Positions 30,385 through 39,266 of a stretch of DNA of 64,000 nucleotides are shown here, piece after piece. This stretch comes from Exiguobacterium marinum DSM 16307 (GTDB lineage: Bacteria; Bacillota; Bacilli; Exiguobacteriales; Exiguobacteriaceae), in the NCBI RefSeq assembly GCF_000620845.1, contig NZ_KK211189.1, positions 1,441,662-1,505,661 of the forward strand, read 5' to 3'. Below the pieces are notes generated by a model, which saw only the letters and a list, made by a program, of their open reading frames with translations, did not search any database and was not told the origin of the DNA. The stretch's first letter is position 1. Every line of letters begins with the position of its first letter. The position numbers and the translations under genes are program-made.

Positions 30385-31507
30385 GACGACGGATCCATTG
30401 ACAGGAGCCGTCACACCACCGATTTATCAAACGAGCACATACAAGCAAGACGGGATCGGGAACTTACGAGAAGGATACGAGTATTCTCGGTCGGCAAACC
30501 CGACGCGAACAGCGCTCGAGACACTCATTGCCGACATTGAAGGCGGTGTACAAGGCTTTGCATTTGGTTCTGGGATGGCAGCCATCTCGACGGTGCTCAT
30601 GCTACTAAAATCAGGAGACCACGTCATCGTCGGATCTGACGTGTATGGAGGAACATACCGTGTATTCAATCGAGTATTTCAGTCACGAGGCTTGGAAGCA
30701 ACTTTTGTCGATACATCCGATGAAACAGCGGTTCGGAATGCGCTTCAAACGAACACGAAAATGATTTATGTCGAAACACCGACCAACCCGCTTCTAAATG
30801 TGACGGACATTCGCGCGATGCGCACGATTGCAGATGAGGCAGACGTCCTACTCGTCGTGGATAACACGTTCATGACGCCTTATTTCCAAAATCCAATCGA
30901 TCTTGGAGCAGACTATGTCCTCCACAGTGCAACGAAGTACTTGGGTGGACATAGTGACGTCGTGGCGGGACTAGTTGTCGCTCGTACGGAAGAACAAGGC
31001 GAGGCTTTGGCCTTCCTTCAAAACTCTGTTGGGGCAGTACTCGGACCACAAGACAGCTTCCTTGTTGTTCGAGGCATCAAGACGCTGGCCGTCCGGATGG
31101 AGGAAATTGAATCAAATGCTCGTGCATTGGTCGAATTTTTACAATCTAAAAAGAGCGTGTCCCGTGTGCTCCACCCAAGTGTTTCAAGTGAAGAAGCGAA
31201 ACGTATACATTTATCTCAAGCGCGCGGGTTCGGTGGGATGATTGCATTCGATGTTGGTTCAGCGGAAGCGGCGGAAATGATGGTCGCGAAGACGAAATAC
31301 TTTACGCTTGCTGAGAGCTTAGGTGCAGTAGAGAGCTTGATCAGTGTTCCGGCCCGCATGACACATGCGTCGATTCCGGCTGAACGTCGAGCGGAACTCG
31401 GAATCACCGATGGGCTCGTCCGTATTTCGGTCGGACTCGAAGACATTGATGACTTGATGGAAGATTTGGCGCAAGCTTTGTCGGCGATCGAGCAAGTGAA
31501 GCAATAA
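30350..31507 (+). CDS. mccB: Cystathionine gamma-lyase / homocysteine lyase
   Basis: A 385-residue Cys/Met-metabolism PLP enzyme that splits cystathionine to cysteine, 2-oxobutyrate and ammonia, completing reverse transsulfuration. Motifs: YEYSRSANPTRTALE near residue 44, FGSGMAAISTVL near 72 and the PLP lysine in HSATKYLGGHSDVVAG near 196. The ATG at 30350 has AAGGAGGC 6 nt upstream, lying inside mccA, so it is chosen over the in-frame codon at 30332. Last gene of the operon; a terminator follows. Cystathionine gamma-synthase is a close relative, but context favours the lyase. Confidence 0.9.
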   Translation: MRTKTALIHGGKTTDPLTGAVTPPIYQTSTYKQDGIGNLREGYEYSRSANPTRTALETLIADIEGGVQGFAFGSGMAAISTVLMLLKSGDHVIVGSDVYGGTYRVFNRVFQSRGLEATFVDTSDETAVRNALQTNTKMIYVETPTNPLLNVTDIRAMRTIADEADVLLVVDNTFMTPYFQNPIDLGADYVLHSATKYLGGHSDVVAGLVVARTEEQGEALAFLQNSVGAVLGPQDSFLVVRGIKTLAVRMEEIESNARALVEFLQSKKSVSRVLHPSVSSEEAKRIHLSQARGFGGMIAFDVGSAEAAEMMVAKTKYFTLAESLGAVESLISVPARMTHASIPAERRAELGITDGLVRISVGLEDIDDLMEDLAQALSAIEQVKQ

Positions 31508-31513
31508 ACAGTC

Positions 31514-31538
31514 AGGGCGCGTTTTCGCGTCCTTTTTT
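31514..31538 (+). terminator. Intrinsic terminator after mccB
   Basis: Stem AGGGCGCG/CGCGTCCT with TTTT loop, followed by TTTTTT. Confidence 0.88.
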
Positions 31539-31553
31539 CATGAGAAAAAAGTC

Positions 31554-31583
31554 TTGTATCGGAAGTCTTTCATCGACTAAACT
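31554..31583 (+). promoter_or_regulatory. Possible promoter of rarD
   Basis: TTGTAT (31554-31559) and TAAACT (31578-31583) with 18 nt spacing, about 30 nt before the rarD start. Confidence 0.4.
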
Positions 31584-31614
31584 GTTTTTAACTTGAAAGA
31601 GAGCGGGTGAACGT

Positions 31615-32493
31615 GTGAATAAGGGAGTGTTGACGACAATCGGGGCCTACGTCATGTGGGGCGTCCTTCCGATTTATTGGAAATTTTTACAAGAAGTGCC
31701 GAGCGGTCAAATTTTGGCGCATCGAATCGTTTGGTCATTTTTATTTATCTTACTCGTCCTGAGATGGACAAATCAGTGGAAAGAGTTCGGTTACGCCCTT
31801 CGACATCGTGCTACGCGAAACGCATTCATGTTAAACGGATTCATCGTTAGCGCAAACTGGTTTGTGTACATATGGGCAGTCAATCACGGATATATTATCG
31901 AAGCGTCTCTTGGGTATTACATAAATCCACTTGTCAGTATGGTGTTAGGGGTGCTCGTATTTCGGGAATCATTAAACCGAGTCCAATGGATAGCTGTCGG
32001 AATTGCCTCGGTTGGGGTACTCGTATTGACGTTAGGATACGGCTCGTTCCCTTGGATCTCATTCGTTTTAGCGAGTACGTTCGGATTTTATGGGATGGTG
32101 AAAAAACGACGCCCCCTTGCCTCGACAGTCAGCCTAGGGATTGAAACGTTAGCAGTCGTCCCTGTGGCGCTGCTCTTCCTCGGGAATCAAGTCGTCACCG
32201 ACAACATCGCTTTTGATGTGTCTCCTGTGATTTGGGTTGCGCTCCTCGGGACGGGCGTAGTCACGGCGTTACCACTTCTTTTGTTCGGGTATGGGGCACA
32301 ACAGATTCCATTCACTCTCGTCGGGTTTCTTCAATTTATCGCACCGACACTTAGCTTGATTATCGGGGTCGTCATGTACCATGAACCGTTTACGTCGTAT
32401 CATATCTTTGCCTTCACCTGCATTTGGCTCGCTATTTTCTTCTTCAGTTGGAACAGTTGGGTCGTTGCCCGTAAACGTCGTCAGTTAATTTGA
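31615..32493 (+). CDS. rarD: RarD family EamA-type transporter
   Basis: A 292-residue integral membrane protein with about ten hydrophobic helices arranged as two EamA repeats. The N-terminus GAYVMWGVLPIYWKFL and the HRIVWSF motif near residue 37 are typical of RarD (named from a chloramphenicol-sensitivity locus); the natural substrate of the family is not known. GTG start preceded by GAGCGGGTG. Single gene between the mccAB operon and deoC, part of the block not found here in B. subtilis. Confidence 0.9.
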   Translation: MNKGVLTTIGAYVMWGVLPIYWKFLQEVPSGQILAHRIVWSFLFILLVLRWTNQWKEFGYALRHRATRNAFMLNGFIVSANWFVYIWAVNHGYIIEASLGYYINPLVSMVLGVLVFRESLNRVQWIAVGIASVGVLVLTLGYGSFPWISFVLASTFGFYGMVKKRRPLASTVSLGIETLAVVPVALLFLGNQVVTDNIAFDVSPVIWVALLGTGVVTALPLLLFGYGAQQIPFTLVGFLQFIAPTLSLIIGVVMYHEPFTSYHIFAFTCIWLAIFFFSWNSWVVARKRRQLI

Positions 32494-32572
32494 ATTTGAA
32501 AGCTGTTACATCTCAAAAAAACATGGTAATATGTTAGATGTCAGACTTATATGTCAGAGGAGGAAATGAATA

Positions 32573-33238
32573 ATGGAATTAGCCCGTTATATCGATCACA
32601 CAGCATTGAAAGCTGAAACAACAAAAGACCAGGTTACAAAACTATGTGCAGAGGCGCTCGAGTACAAATTCGCGAGTGTTTGTGTCAACCCGACTTGGGT
32701 CAAGTATGCTGCGCAAGAGCTCAAATCAGATGATGACGTCAAAGTATGCACGGTCATCGGTTTTCCGCTTGGAGCGAACACACCTGAGGTGAAAGCGTTC
32801 GAAACAAAAGACGCGATCGCAAATGGTGCAGATGAGGTTGACATGGTCATCAACATCGCAGCACTCAAAGACGGCGACTACGATCTCGTAGAGCGTGACA
32901 TCCGTGCGGTTGTTGAAGCGGCAAACGGTACACTTGTCAAAGTCATCTTTGAAACATGCATGCTTACTAAAGAAGAAATCAAGAAAGCTGCTGAACTTTC
33001 AGTTAAGGCTGGAGCAGATTTCGTGAAAACATCAACTGGTTTCTCAACTGGTGGAGCAACTGTCGAAGACATTCGCCTCATGCGCGAAACAGTTGGACCA
33101 GACCTCGGCGTAAAAGCTTCAGGTGGTGTTCGTGACTTCGAAGGTGCAAAGGCGATGATTGATGCTGGAGCTACACGAATCGGTGCATCAGCAGGTATTG
33201 CGATTGTCACTGGTGGACGTTCAGACAGCGACTATTAA
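32573..33238 (+). CDS. deoC: Deoxyribose-phosphate aldolase
   Basis: A 221-residue class I aldolase that splits 2-deoxyribose 5-phosphate to glyceraldehyde 3-phosphate and acetaldehyde in deoxynucleoside breakdown. The Schiff-base lysine is in [14 protein letters not shown] near residue 150; a second active-site lysine is in [10 protein letters not shown] near 180, with [10 protein letters not shown] near 125. ATG with AGAGGAGGAA upstream. It stands alone, without deoR, nupC or pdp, just before rpsU. Confidence 0.96.
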   Translation: MELARYIDHTALKAETTKDQVTKLCAEALEYKFASVCVNPTWVKYAAQELKSDDDVKVCTVIGFPLGANTPEVKAFETKDAIANGADEVDMVINIAALKDGDYDLVERDIRAVVEAANGTLVKVIFETCMLTKEEIKKAAELSVKAGADFVKTSTGFSTGGATVEDIRLMRETVGPDLGVKASGGVRDFEGAKAMIDAGATRIGASAGIAIVTGGRSDSDY

Positions 33239-33245
33239 TAAGTGG

Positions 33246-33274
33246 TTGACCACACGACTTAATTTCACTATAAT
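33246..33274 (+). promoter_or_regulatory. Strong sigma-A promoter of rpsU-yqeY
   Basis: TTGACC (33246-33251) and perfect TATAAT (33269-33274) at 17 nt spacing. An inverted repeat ACGTGT-GAA-ACACGT (33283-33297) begins at about the transcription start and could form a leader hairpin. Confidence 0.85.
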
Positions 33275-33333
33275 ATGATATGACGTGTGAAACACGTTTC
33301 CTTAGTCGTGTAATTCGGAGGGAGGGAAAACTA

Positions 33334-33507
33334 GTGGAAACTCGTGTCCGTAAAAACGAATCGCTTGAAGACGCTCTTCGTCGTTTCAAACGCGGTGTTT
33401 CGAAAGATGGCACACTTGCCGAAGTTCGTAAACGTCGTCACTACGAAAAGCCAAGCGTAAAACGTAAATTGAAATCAGAAGCTGCGCGTAAGCGTAAGAA
33501 ATTCTGA
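33334..33507 (+). CDS. rpsU: 30S ribosomal protein S21
   Basis: A 57-residue, very basic protein with the S21 core [16 protein letters not shown] and YEKPSVKRK, ending AARKRKKF. It binds near the 16S rRNA 3' end and helps initiation. The GTG at 33334 has the very strong site GGAGGGAGGG 7 nt upstream and gives the family length; an in-frame ATG at 33280 lies at about the transcription start and is not used. Co-transcribed with yqeY. Confidence 0.97.
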   Translation: METRVRKNESLEDALRRFKRGVSKDGTLAEVRKRRHYEKPSVKRKLKSEAARKRKKF

Positions 33508-33540
33508 TTCCAGTTTCATTTGTAGAGAGGGTGTTGGCTC

Positions 33541-33990
33541 ATGAGTCTTCAAGAACGCTTGACGGACGACATGAAGCAAGCCATGCGCGCTAAACAAAAA
33601 GATCGTCTTACGACGATCCGAATGGTGAAAGCGTCGCTCCAAAATGAGGCTATCAAACTAGGCCGTCAAGATCTTACCGAGGAAGAGGAACTCACGGTGC
33701 TCAACCGAGAGATGAAACAGCGCAGAGACTCCCTCCGAGAATTCGAAAGCGCTGGTCGTGAAGACCTTGCTTCCAAAGTAGCAGAAGAAATTGTCGTCCT
33801 AGAAGCCTATATGCCTGAACAACTCTCAGAAGATGAAGTGACTAAGATCGTCCAAGCAGCAATTGCTCAAACGAACGCATCTGCTCCATCGGATATGGGT
33901 AAGGTGATGGGCGTCGTCATGCCGCAAGTAAAAGGCAAGGCAGACGGTGGTCTTGTGAACCGAATCGTCAAACAACAGTTGACGAATTGA
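33541..33990 (+). CDS. yqeY: GatB/YqeY domain protein
   Basis: A 149-residue helical protein consisting only of the YqeY domain, which resembles the tRNA-binding tail of GatB. Typical are the N-terminal [18 protein letters not shown] and [12 protein letters not shown] near residue 92. A tRNA-related role is assumed for the family but not firmly established. It lies 33 nt after rpsU, as in most Bacillales, with a GAGAGGGTG site. Confidence 0.93.
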   Translation: MSLQERLTDDMKQAMRAKQKDRLTTIRMVKASLQNEAIKLGRQDLTEEEELTVLNREMKQRRDSLREFESAGREDLASKVAEEIVVLEAYMPEQLSEDEVTKIVQAAIAQTNASAPSDMGKVMGVVMPQVKGKADGGLVNRIVKQQLTN

Positions 33991-33992
33991 TG

Positions 33993-34037
33993 AAAAAGCA
34001 GAAACTTTTTGGGAAACCGAAAGTTTCTGCTTTTTTT
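33993..34037 (+). terminator. Intrinsic terminator after yqeY
   Basis: Perfect 16-bp stem AAAAAGCAGAAACTTT/AAAGTTTCTGCTTTTT with an 11-nt loop and T7. The next sigma-W-type promoter begins 9 nt downstream. Confidence 0.92.
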
Positions 34038-34045
34038 GCGTATTC

Positions 34046-34074
34046 TGAAACCACATTCAATCTTGTTTCGTATA
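34046..34074 (+). promoter_or_regulatory. Sigma-W (ECF) type promoter of the nfeD-floA operon
   Basis: TGAAAC (34046-34051), 17-nt spacer, CGTATA (34069-34074). Sequence and spacing match the promoter at 29-57. In B. subtilis the yqeZ-floA-yqfB operon is also a sigma-W target, supporting the call. Confidence 0.82.
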
Positions 34075-34122
34075 CACTAGAGATAGGAGATAGCTTTGAA
34101 TTTGGAAGGGGGTAGCAAGACG

Positions 34123-34635
34123 ATGACATTTGGTCTCGGAGTGATTCTGACAGTCTTTTTCGTCGGAGTCGTCCTTCTTGGAATTGAAGTGTTCGTAGCA
34201 GGCTTTGGATTGTTCGGTTTGCTTGGTATTGGGGCGGTTGTTGCCAGTTTGATTATGGCTGGTGCGACAATTGGTCAGCTGTGGCTTTCGGTTGGTCTGG
34301 CGGCAGCGGTGCTCACAGGACTTGGATTTTGGGCGTATCGCCGCTTGAGTACGAATCGTCCGCTCATTTATAAAGGGTTGATCTTAACCGATTCGACATC
34401 TACCGAAAAAGGTTACCTGTCCCATGAAGACCGAAAACAACTTCTCGGAAAGGTGGGTGTCACCTTGACCCCACTTCGCCCAGCAGGTACTGCTGAGATT
34501 GACGGAGAACGAATCGACGTCGTGACAGAAGGTAGCTATCTCGATCAGCAGACAAAAATTCAGGTATATAAAGTGGACTCAGGGCGAATTGTCGTTCGAA
34601 ACTTTGTAGAACCGAAGGAGGATGTAACAGAATGA
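34123..34635 (+). CDS. Short NfeD-family membrane protein
   Basis: A 170-residue protein with two or three hydrophobic helices (about residues 4-30, 34-50, 55-75) and a C-terminal NfeD OB-fold domain (about 105-160, with [20 protein letters not shown]). The B. subtilis counterpart YqeZ is about 435 residues with an N-terminal ClpP-like serine protease; that domain is absent here. It partners FloA at the membrane (inference from conserved linkage). The ATG at 34123 has GGAAGGGGGT upstream; a TTG at 34096 is in frame. It overlaps floA by 4 nt. Confidence 0.85.
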   Translation: MTFGLGVILTVFFVGVVLLGIEVFVAGFGLFGLLGIGAVVASLIMAGATIGQLWLSVGLAAAVLTGLGFWAYRRLSTNRPLIYKGLILTDSTSTEKGYLSHEDRKQLLGKVGVTLTPLRPAGTAEIDGERIDVVTEGSYLDQQTKIQVYKVDSGRIVVRNFVEPKEDVTE

Positions 34636-35618
34636 CACCAGAATTACTGACGACGTTACTCATTACAGGTGGAGGATTAATTGCACTTGCCATATTCTTC
34701 ACGTTCGTACCAGTTGGATTATGGATCAGTTCGTTTGCTGCAGGCGTTCATGTCTCAATCTTCACATTGATTGGGATGCGCCTTCGTCGCGTCGTTCCAT
34801 CAAAGATTGTCAACCCGTTGATTAAAGCGGTCAAGGCGGGAATCGAGTTAAACACAAATCAGCTAGAGAGTCACTTCTTGGCAGGTGGTAACGTCGACCG
34901 CGTAGTGAACGCGTTGATTGCCGCACACCGTGCAAATATCGAATTATCATTTGAGCGCGCTGCAGCCATCGATTTGGCAGGTCGGAACGTACTTGAAGCC
35001 GTACAAATGTCGGTTAACCCAAAAGTCATTGAAACACCATTTATCGCAGGTGTAGCGATGGACGGGATTGAAGTGAAGGCAAAAGCACGCATTACGGTAC
35101 GGGCCAACATCGACCGTCTCGTCGGTGGTGCAGGGGAAGAAACGATTATCGCCCGTGTCGGAGAAGGTGTCGTATCGACGATTGGTTCTCAAAACAATCA
35201 TAAACATGTATTAGAGAATCCAGATTTGATTTCGCGTACCGTTCTTACAAAAGGATTAGATTCGGGGACAGCGTTTGAAATACTATCGATTGACATTGCA
35301 GACATCGACATCGGTAAGAATATCGGTGCGGTTTTACAAACTGACCAAGCCGAAGCGGACAAAAAGATTGCGCAAGCGAAGGCGGAAGAACGCCGTGCGA
35401 TGGCGATTGCCCGCGAACAGGAAATGAAATCTTCTGTTGAAGAGATGCGCGCGAAGGTCGTCAGTGCGGAAGCAGAAGTCCCGCTCGCGATGGCCGAAGC
35501 ATTGCGTCACGGAAAGCTAGGCGTCATGGATTACGTAAATTACTTGAACGTTCAAGCGGATACAGAAATGCGAAAAGCGATTGGATCACCTGTCGATTCT
35601 GAATCAGATAGCGAGTGA
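34632..35618 (+). CDS. floA: Flotillin-like protein FloA
   Basis: A 328-residue flotillin-like scaffold, nearly the same length as B. subtilis FloA (331). An N-terminal membrane hairpin (about 8-40) precedes the SPFH-like core ([12 protein letters not shown] near 59, [10 protein letters not shown] near 114) and an Ala/Glu-rich C-terminal helix (about 235-300). FloA and FloT form separate membrane assemblies in B. subtilis. Translation is coupled to the NfeD gene through an ATGA overlap. Confidence 0.95.
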   Translation: MTPELLTTLLITGGGLIALAIFFTFVPVGLWISSFAAGVHVSIFTLIGMRLRRVVPSKIVNPLIKAVKAGIELNTNQLESHFLAGGNVDRVVNALIAAHRANIELSFERAAAIDLAGRNVLEAVQMSVNPKVIETPFIAGVAMDGIEVKAKARITVRANIDRLVGGAGEETIIARVGEGVVSTIGSQNNHKHVLENPDLISRTVLTKGLDSGTAFEILSIDIADIDIGKNIGAVLQTDQAEADKKIAQAKAEERRAMAIAREQEMKSSVEEMRAKVVSAEAEVPLAMAEALRHGKLGVMDYVNYLNVQADTEMRKAIGSPVDSESDSE

Positions 35619-35623
35619 TTGAT

Positions 35624-36046
35624 ATGGATGGACTTTGGGTACTTTTGTTAGCCGCCTTCGGTATTGCCTCGGCAGTGATGAAGCGGCTTGAAAAGTCATC
35701 GTCCTCTGACGACCGTCCTCAAAGCAGTGAACTGAAACGCTACTTGGATTCGGTCGGGGACGTGATGAAAGAAATTGAATCGTCGTTTGATGACTCCGAA
35801 TCAGAGAAGAAGCCTGTATCACAAAAGGTGAGACGACGAGTGGCGCGAACGGAAGAGCGACAACTTCCTCGTGAACGTCAAGTCGAGATGCCGAAAGTGA
35901 GTGCTCAGTTCGAGCAAGCGGTTAAAATCCCACCGATTCCACAGGAAATAAAACCGAGAAAAACGAAAATTTCGAAAAAACGGATGCGGGAAGCTGTCAT
36001 TTGGAGTGAGGTTTTACAACCTCCAGTCTCGAAACGAAAAAAGTAA
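35624..36046 (+). CDS. Hypothetical membrane-anchored basic protein after floA
   Basis: A 140-residue protein with one N-terminal hydrophobic helix (about residues 4-18), then a charged, Lys/Arg-rich tail without recognisable domains. It occupies the position of yqfB in B. subtilis but I see no clear similarity. Start ATG at 35624 or GTG at 35615, which overlaps the floA stop. It shares the sigma-W-type operon, so a role with FloA/NfeD is possible. In B. subtilis the sporulation genes yqfC and yqfD follow; they are absent. Confidence 0.65.
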   Translation: MDGLWVLLLAAFGIASAVMKRLEKSSSSDDRPQSSELKRYLDSVGDVMKEIESSFDDSESEKKPVSQKVRRRVARTEERQLPRERQVEMPKVSAQFEQAVKIPPIPQEIKPRKTKISKKRMREAVIWSEVLQPPVSKRKK

Positions 36047-36050
36047 CAGG

Positions 36051-36079
36051 AAGGCAGTGACGTGATGTTACTGCCTTTT
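36051..36079 (+). terminator. Terminator-like hairpin before phoH
   Basis: 11-bp stem AAGGCAGTGAC/GTTACTGCCTT with loop GTGAT and only a short T-tract (TTTTG), so it is probably weak. Confidence 0.65.
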
Positions 36080-36165
36080 GCATGTGGAAATTACGCGGTC
36101 TTTCTTTCACGATAGGCGTGATAGTGCTAAAGTAAAAGAGGAATATCTGATTTTATGAGGGGGCA

Positions 36166-37137
36166 ATGCATCCATTGATTATGACTGATAAAATACCATT
36201 CGTAATGGAACAAGCGAATGAAGCGCAAGCTTTACTCGGACCAAAAGATGAAGTGTTCCAGGCGGTTGAAACAGAATTAAAAGTAGCGCTCATCCCTAGA
36301 GGTGAGGAGTTGATTATCCAAGCCGATTCGAGTGAAGCGTTAGAGGTGACGAAACAAGTTATTCTTACTTTGCAAAAATTGGTGAAAAAAGGTGCGCGTC
36401 TAAATGAAAGTGACGCCATTAGTGTCATCCAACATATCCAAGTCGGAAAAGGGGATGAACTGCTCGAACATTATGAGCGGGTCGTCTTCACGACGAACAA
36501 AGGGAAACCGATTCGTGCTAAAACTGTTGGGCAAAGTCGGTATGTTCGTGCGATTGAACGACGGGACCTTGTTTTTGGAATCGGACCTGCCGGGACAGGG
36601 AAAACGTATTTGGCGGTCGTTCTAGCCGCTCGAGCGTTAAAAGAAGGCCAAGTCAAACGAATCATCCTGACACGCCCTGCCGTTGAAGCTGGTGAAAACC
36701 TAGGTTTTTTACCAGGAGACTTAAAAGAAAAAGTAGATCCATATCTTCGTCCATTATATGATGCCTTATTTGATGTATACGGGGTTGAACAGACGAACCG
36801 TCTGTTAGAACGAGGAACGATTGAAGTGGCTCCTCTCGCTTATATGCGTGGACGGACGCTAGAAGATGCGTTCGTTATCTTAGATGAGGCTCAGAATACG
36901 ACAAAAGAACAAATGAAGATGTTTTTGACACGACTTGGTTTTGGATCAAAAATGGTGGTCACAGGGGATTTGACACAAGTCGATTTACCAAAAGGGAAGG
37001 CGTCGGGATTACAAGAAGCACTACACCTCTTAGAAGGCGTGGACGGGATTCATTTCGAACACTTCAGTGCCTCGGACGTAGTTCGCCATCCACTCGTCAA
37101 GAAAATTATCAATGCTTATAGTACAGATATCACATAA
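36166..37137 (+). CDS. phoH: PhoH family ATPase
   Basis: A 323-residue PhoH-type P-loop ATPase. Walker A is GIGPAGTGKTYLAV near residue 139, Walker B AFVILDEAQN near 236, and VVTGDLTQVDLP near 265. An N-terminal KH-like region (about 20-100) suggests RNA binding. Clustering with ybeY and era is conserved and suggests a role in rRNA processing or quality control. The start is either ATG 36166 (GAGG 5 nt upstream) or in-frame TTG 36175. It leads phoH-pgpH-ybeY-dgkA-era-recO. Confidence 0.94.
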   Translation: MHPLIMTDKIPFVMEQANEAQALLGPKDEVFQAVETELKVALIPRGEELIIQADSSEALEVTKQVILTLQKLVKKGARLNESDAISVIQHIQVGKGDELLEHYERVVFTTNKGKPIRAKTVGQSRYVRAIERRDLVFGIGPAGTGKTYLAVVLAARALKEGQVKRIILTRPAVEAGENLGFLPGDLKEKVDPYLRPLYDALFDVYGVEQTNRLLERGTIEVAPLAYMRGRTLEDAFVILDEAQNTTKEQMKMFLTRLGFGSKMVVTGDLTQVDLPKGKASGLQEALHLLEGVDGIHFEHFSASDVVRHPLVKKIINAYSTDIT

Positions 37138-37178
37138 GCAGACAAAAGAGGTCATAAATCGTGAAAGGGGGGGCACGA

Positions 37179-39266
37179 ATGCAGCAAGCTAAAAACTGGA
37201 CCGTCGCGACCATCTCGCTTATTTTCTTCCTACTATTAGGTGCCATTCTTTATTTCACAGTGCGACCATCCATCATCAGTGTGGAACCGCTAGGGATTGC
37301 CGAACAAGATATTCGGTCTCCTATCACTGTCGAGGATCGAGTGGCGACCGAACGGTTGAAGCAGGAAGTGACGAACGGTGTGGGGAGCCAGTTCTCGCTG
37401 AGACGGGAATTCGCTGATCAACAAATTGCAAAAGTCGAGCAATTGTTCGCAGCTTTTGACAAAACCGATGACGAGACGGAACTTGCAGATATTAAGAATC
37501 GTCTGAATTCTACTGAGGCAAATGGGGCTCTCGCTGATGAAGAATTAAATTCGCTTCTTGAAGCCGACAAAAATACCCGTCAAACGGTCGAGGATGTGAC
37601 GGTGACCGCACTACAGCAAGTGATGGACGATCGGATTGAAACGAGTTCCGAGGCGGTTGCCGAGGCTCGGGACCGAGCGGCTGCGATTATCGATCAATCG
37701 CCGCTCTCGTTTGAATTCCGGGCCATCTCAAAAACATTAAGCGATGAACTCATCGTGCCAAACTATGTATTCGATTCCGAGGCGACCCGTCAAAAGGAAC
37801 AGGAAGCCGTCGATGCGGTCGATCCAGTCATCATTCAGGAAGGGCAACTTCTCGTAAACCAAGGAGAAGTCGTTACGCGAGAGGTGTATCGAAAGCTTGA
37901 ACTCTCTGGAGCGATTGATCCGAACCGTTCGCTTGCACCGTTATTTGGGTCATTCTTACTCAGTGCGTTGTTGACCGGTGGATTTTTGTTTATGCTCATC
38001 CGTTCAAAGATTAAAGATCTATTGCTGAGTCCAAAAATCTTAGTAACGGTTTATGGGCTATTACTCTTACAACTCGGCATTTTCTTTGGTGTCGGATACA
38101 TCGGGGTCGACTATACGACATACGCATATATCTTGGCACCGACCGCATTCGTCGTATTATTGTTGCGGATTCTCATCGATGAACGAGTGGCGCTCGCATC
38201 GGCATTTATAACGATGATTGCCGGGAGTATCGTTGTCACTTTTGGACAAAGTACGAATTTCATGACCTTGGTGTACGTTGCGACAGGAAGTTTCTTAGCT
38301 GTCTTTTTGGTCGAACCTAAAATTCAGCGGAAGCGTTTGTTCTTGTCAGGTGTGTTGCTCGGTCTCGTGAACATCATCATGGTGATTGCCTTGCTCTTGT
38401 TGCGGAACGTGCAAATCTCATGGGAAATGGCGATGTATCTATCGGGATTTGCCGTAATCAGCGCCCTTTTATCCATTGTCTTGACGTTCGGGTTCTTACC
38501 TTTTCTAGAGCCGTGGTTTGGGGTCTTATCGTCTGGTCGACTCATCGAGTTGATGAGCCCGACGCATCCATTATTACGAAAATTATTAATGGAAGCACCG
38601 GGCACGTATCATCATAGTATGATGGTGGCGAACTTGGCGGAATCTGCCTGTGAAGCAATTGGAGCAGATGGCTTGCTCGCGAGGGTCGCAAGTTATTATC
38701 ACGACCTCGGGAAGACGGAGCGACCGCTTCACTTCATTGAAAACCAGCAAGGTGGAGGAAATCCGCATGACCGGCTGACACCTGAAGAATCTGCGGATAT
38801 CATCATGGCTCACCCTTACGATGGGGCCGATTTGTTGCGGCGCTATAAGTTACCGAAAGAAATTATCGATATTGCTGAACAGCATCATGGAACATCTTTA
38901 TTGAAATACTTCTATGTGAAGGCGAAAGAAGATCAAGAGAAGGACGTTTCGGAGTCTCGCTTCCGTTACCCTGGTCCGAAACCTCAAACTCGTGAAGCGG
39001 CAGTCGTCATGATTGTCGACTCGATTGAGGCAGCCGTCCGTTCGCAAAAACAGCCGACACCGGAGAAAATTCGGATGCTCGTCCGATCCATCATCCGTGA
39101 TAAGTTAGCGGATGGACAATTTGAAGAATGCGAGTTAACGACAAAGGAGATTTGGCTTGTCGGAGAAAGTGCGTGTGAGACATTGACCGGTTTGTTCCAT
39201 GAACGAATTGAATATCCAGAATTAAAGAAAGAGGGAGAACTACATGCAAATCATCTCGAACGATGA
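37179..39266 (+). CDS. pgpH: Cyclic-di-AMP phosphodiesterase PgpH (7TMR-HD)
   Basis: A 695-residue membrane phosphodiesterase that hydrolyses c-di-AMP. One N-terminal TM (about 10-30) precedes an extracellular 7TMR-HDED domain (about 45-270), seven TM helices (about 275-470) and a cytoplasmic HD domain with YHHSMMVANLAESA near 480 and the HD pair in ASYYHDLGKTERP near 508. The ATG at 37179 has GAAAGGGGGGGC upstream. Its end overlaps ybeY by 23 nt. Confidence 0.95.
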   Translation: MQQAKNWTVATISLIFFLLLGAILYFTVRPSIISVEPLGIAEQDIRSPITVEDRVATERLKQEVTNGVGSQFSLRREFADQQIAKVEQLFAAFDKTDDETELADIKNRLNSTEANGALADEELNSLLEADKNTRQTVEDVTVTALQQVMDDRIETSSEAVAEARDRAAAIIDQSPLSFEFRAISKTLSDELIVPNYVFDSEATRQKEQEAVDAVDPVIIQEGQLLVNQGEVVTREVYRKLELSGAIDPNRSLAPLFGSFLLSALLTGGFLFMLIRSKIKDLLLSPKILVTVYGLLLLQLGIFFGVGYIGVDYTTYAYILAPTAFVVLLLRILIDERVALASAFITMIAGSIVVTFGQSTNFMTLVYVATGSFLAVFLVEPKIQRKRLFLSGVLLGLVNIIMVIALLLLRNVQISWEMAMYLSGFAVISALLSIVLTFGFLPFLEPWFGVLSSGRLIELMSPTHPLLRKLLMEAPGTYHHSMMVANLAESACEAIGADGLLARVASYYHDLGKTERPLHFIENQQGGGNPHDRLTPEESADIIMAHPYDGADLLRRYKLPKEIIDIAEQHHGTSLLKYFYVKAKEDQEKDVSESRFRYPGPKPQTREAAVVMIVDSIEAAVRSQKQPTPEKIRMLVRSIIRDKLADGQFEECELTTKEIWLVGESACETLTGLFHERIEYPELKKEGELHANHLER

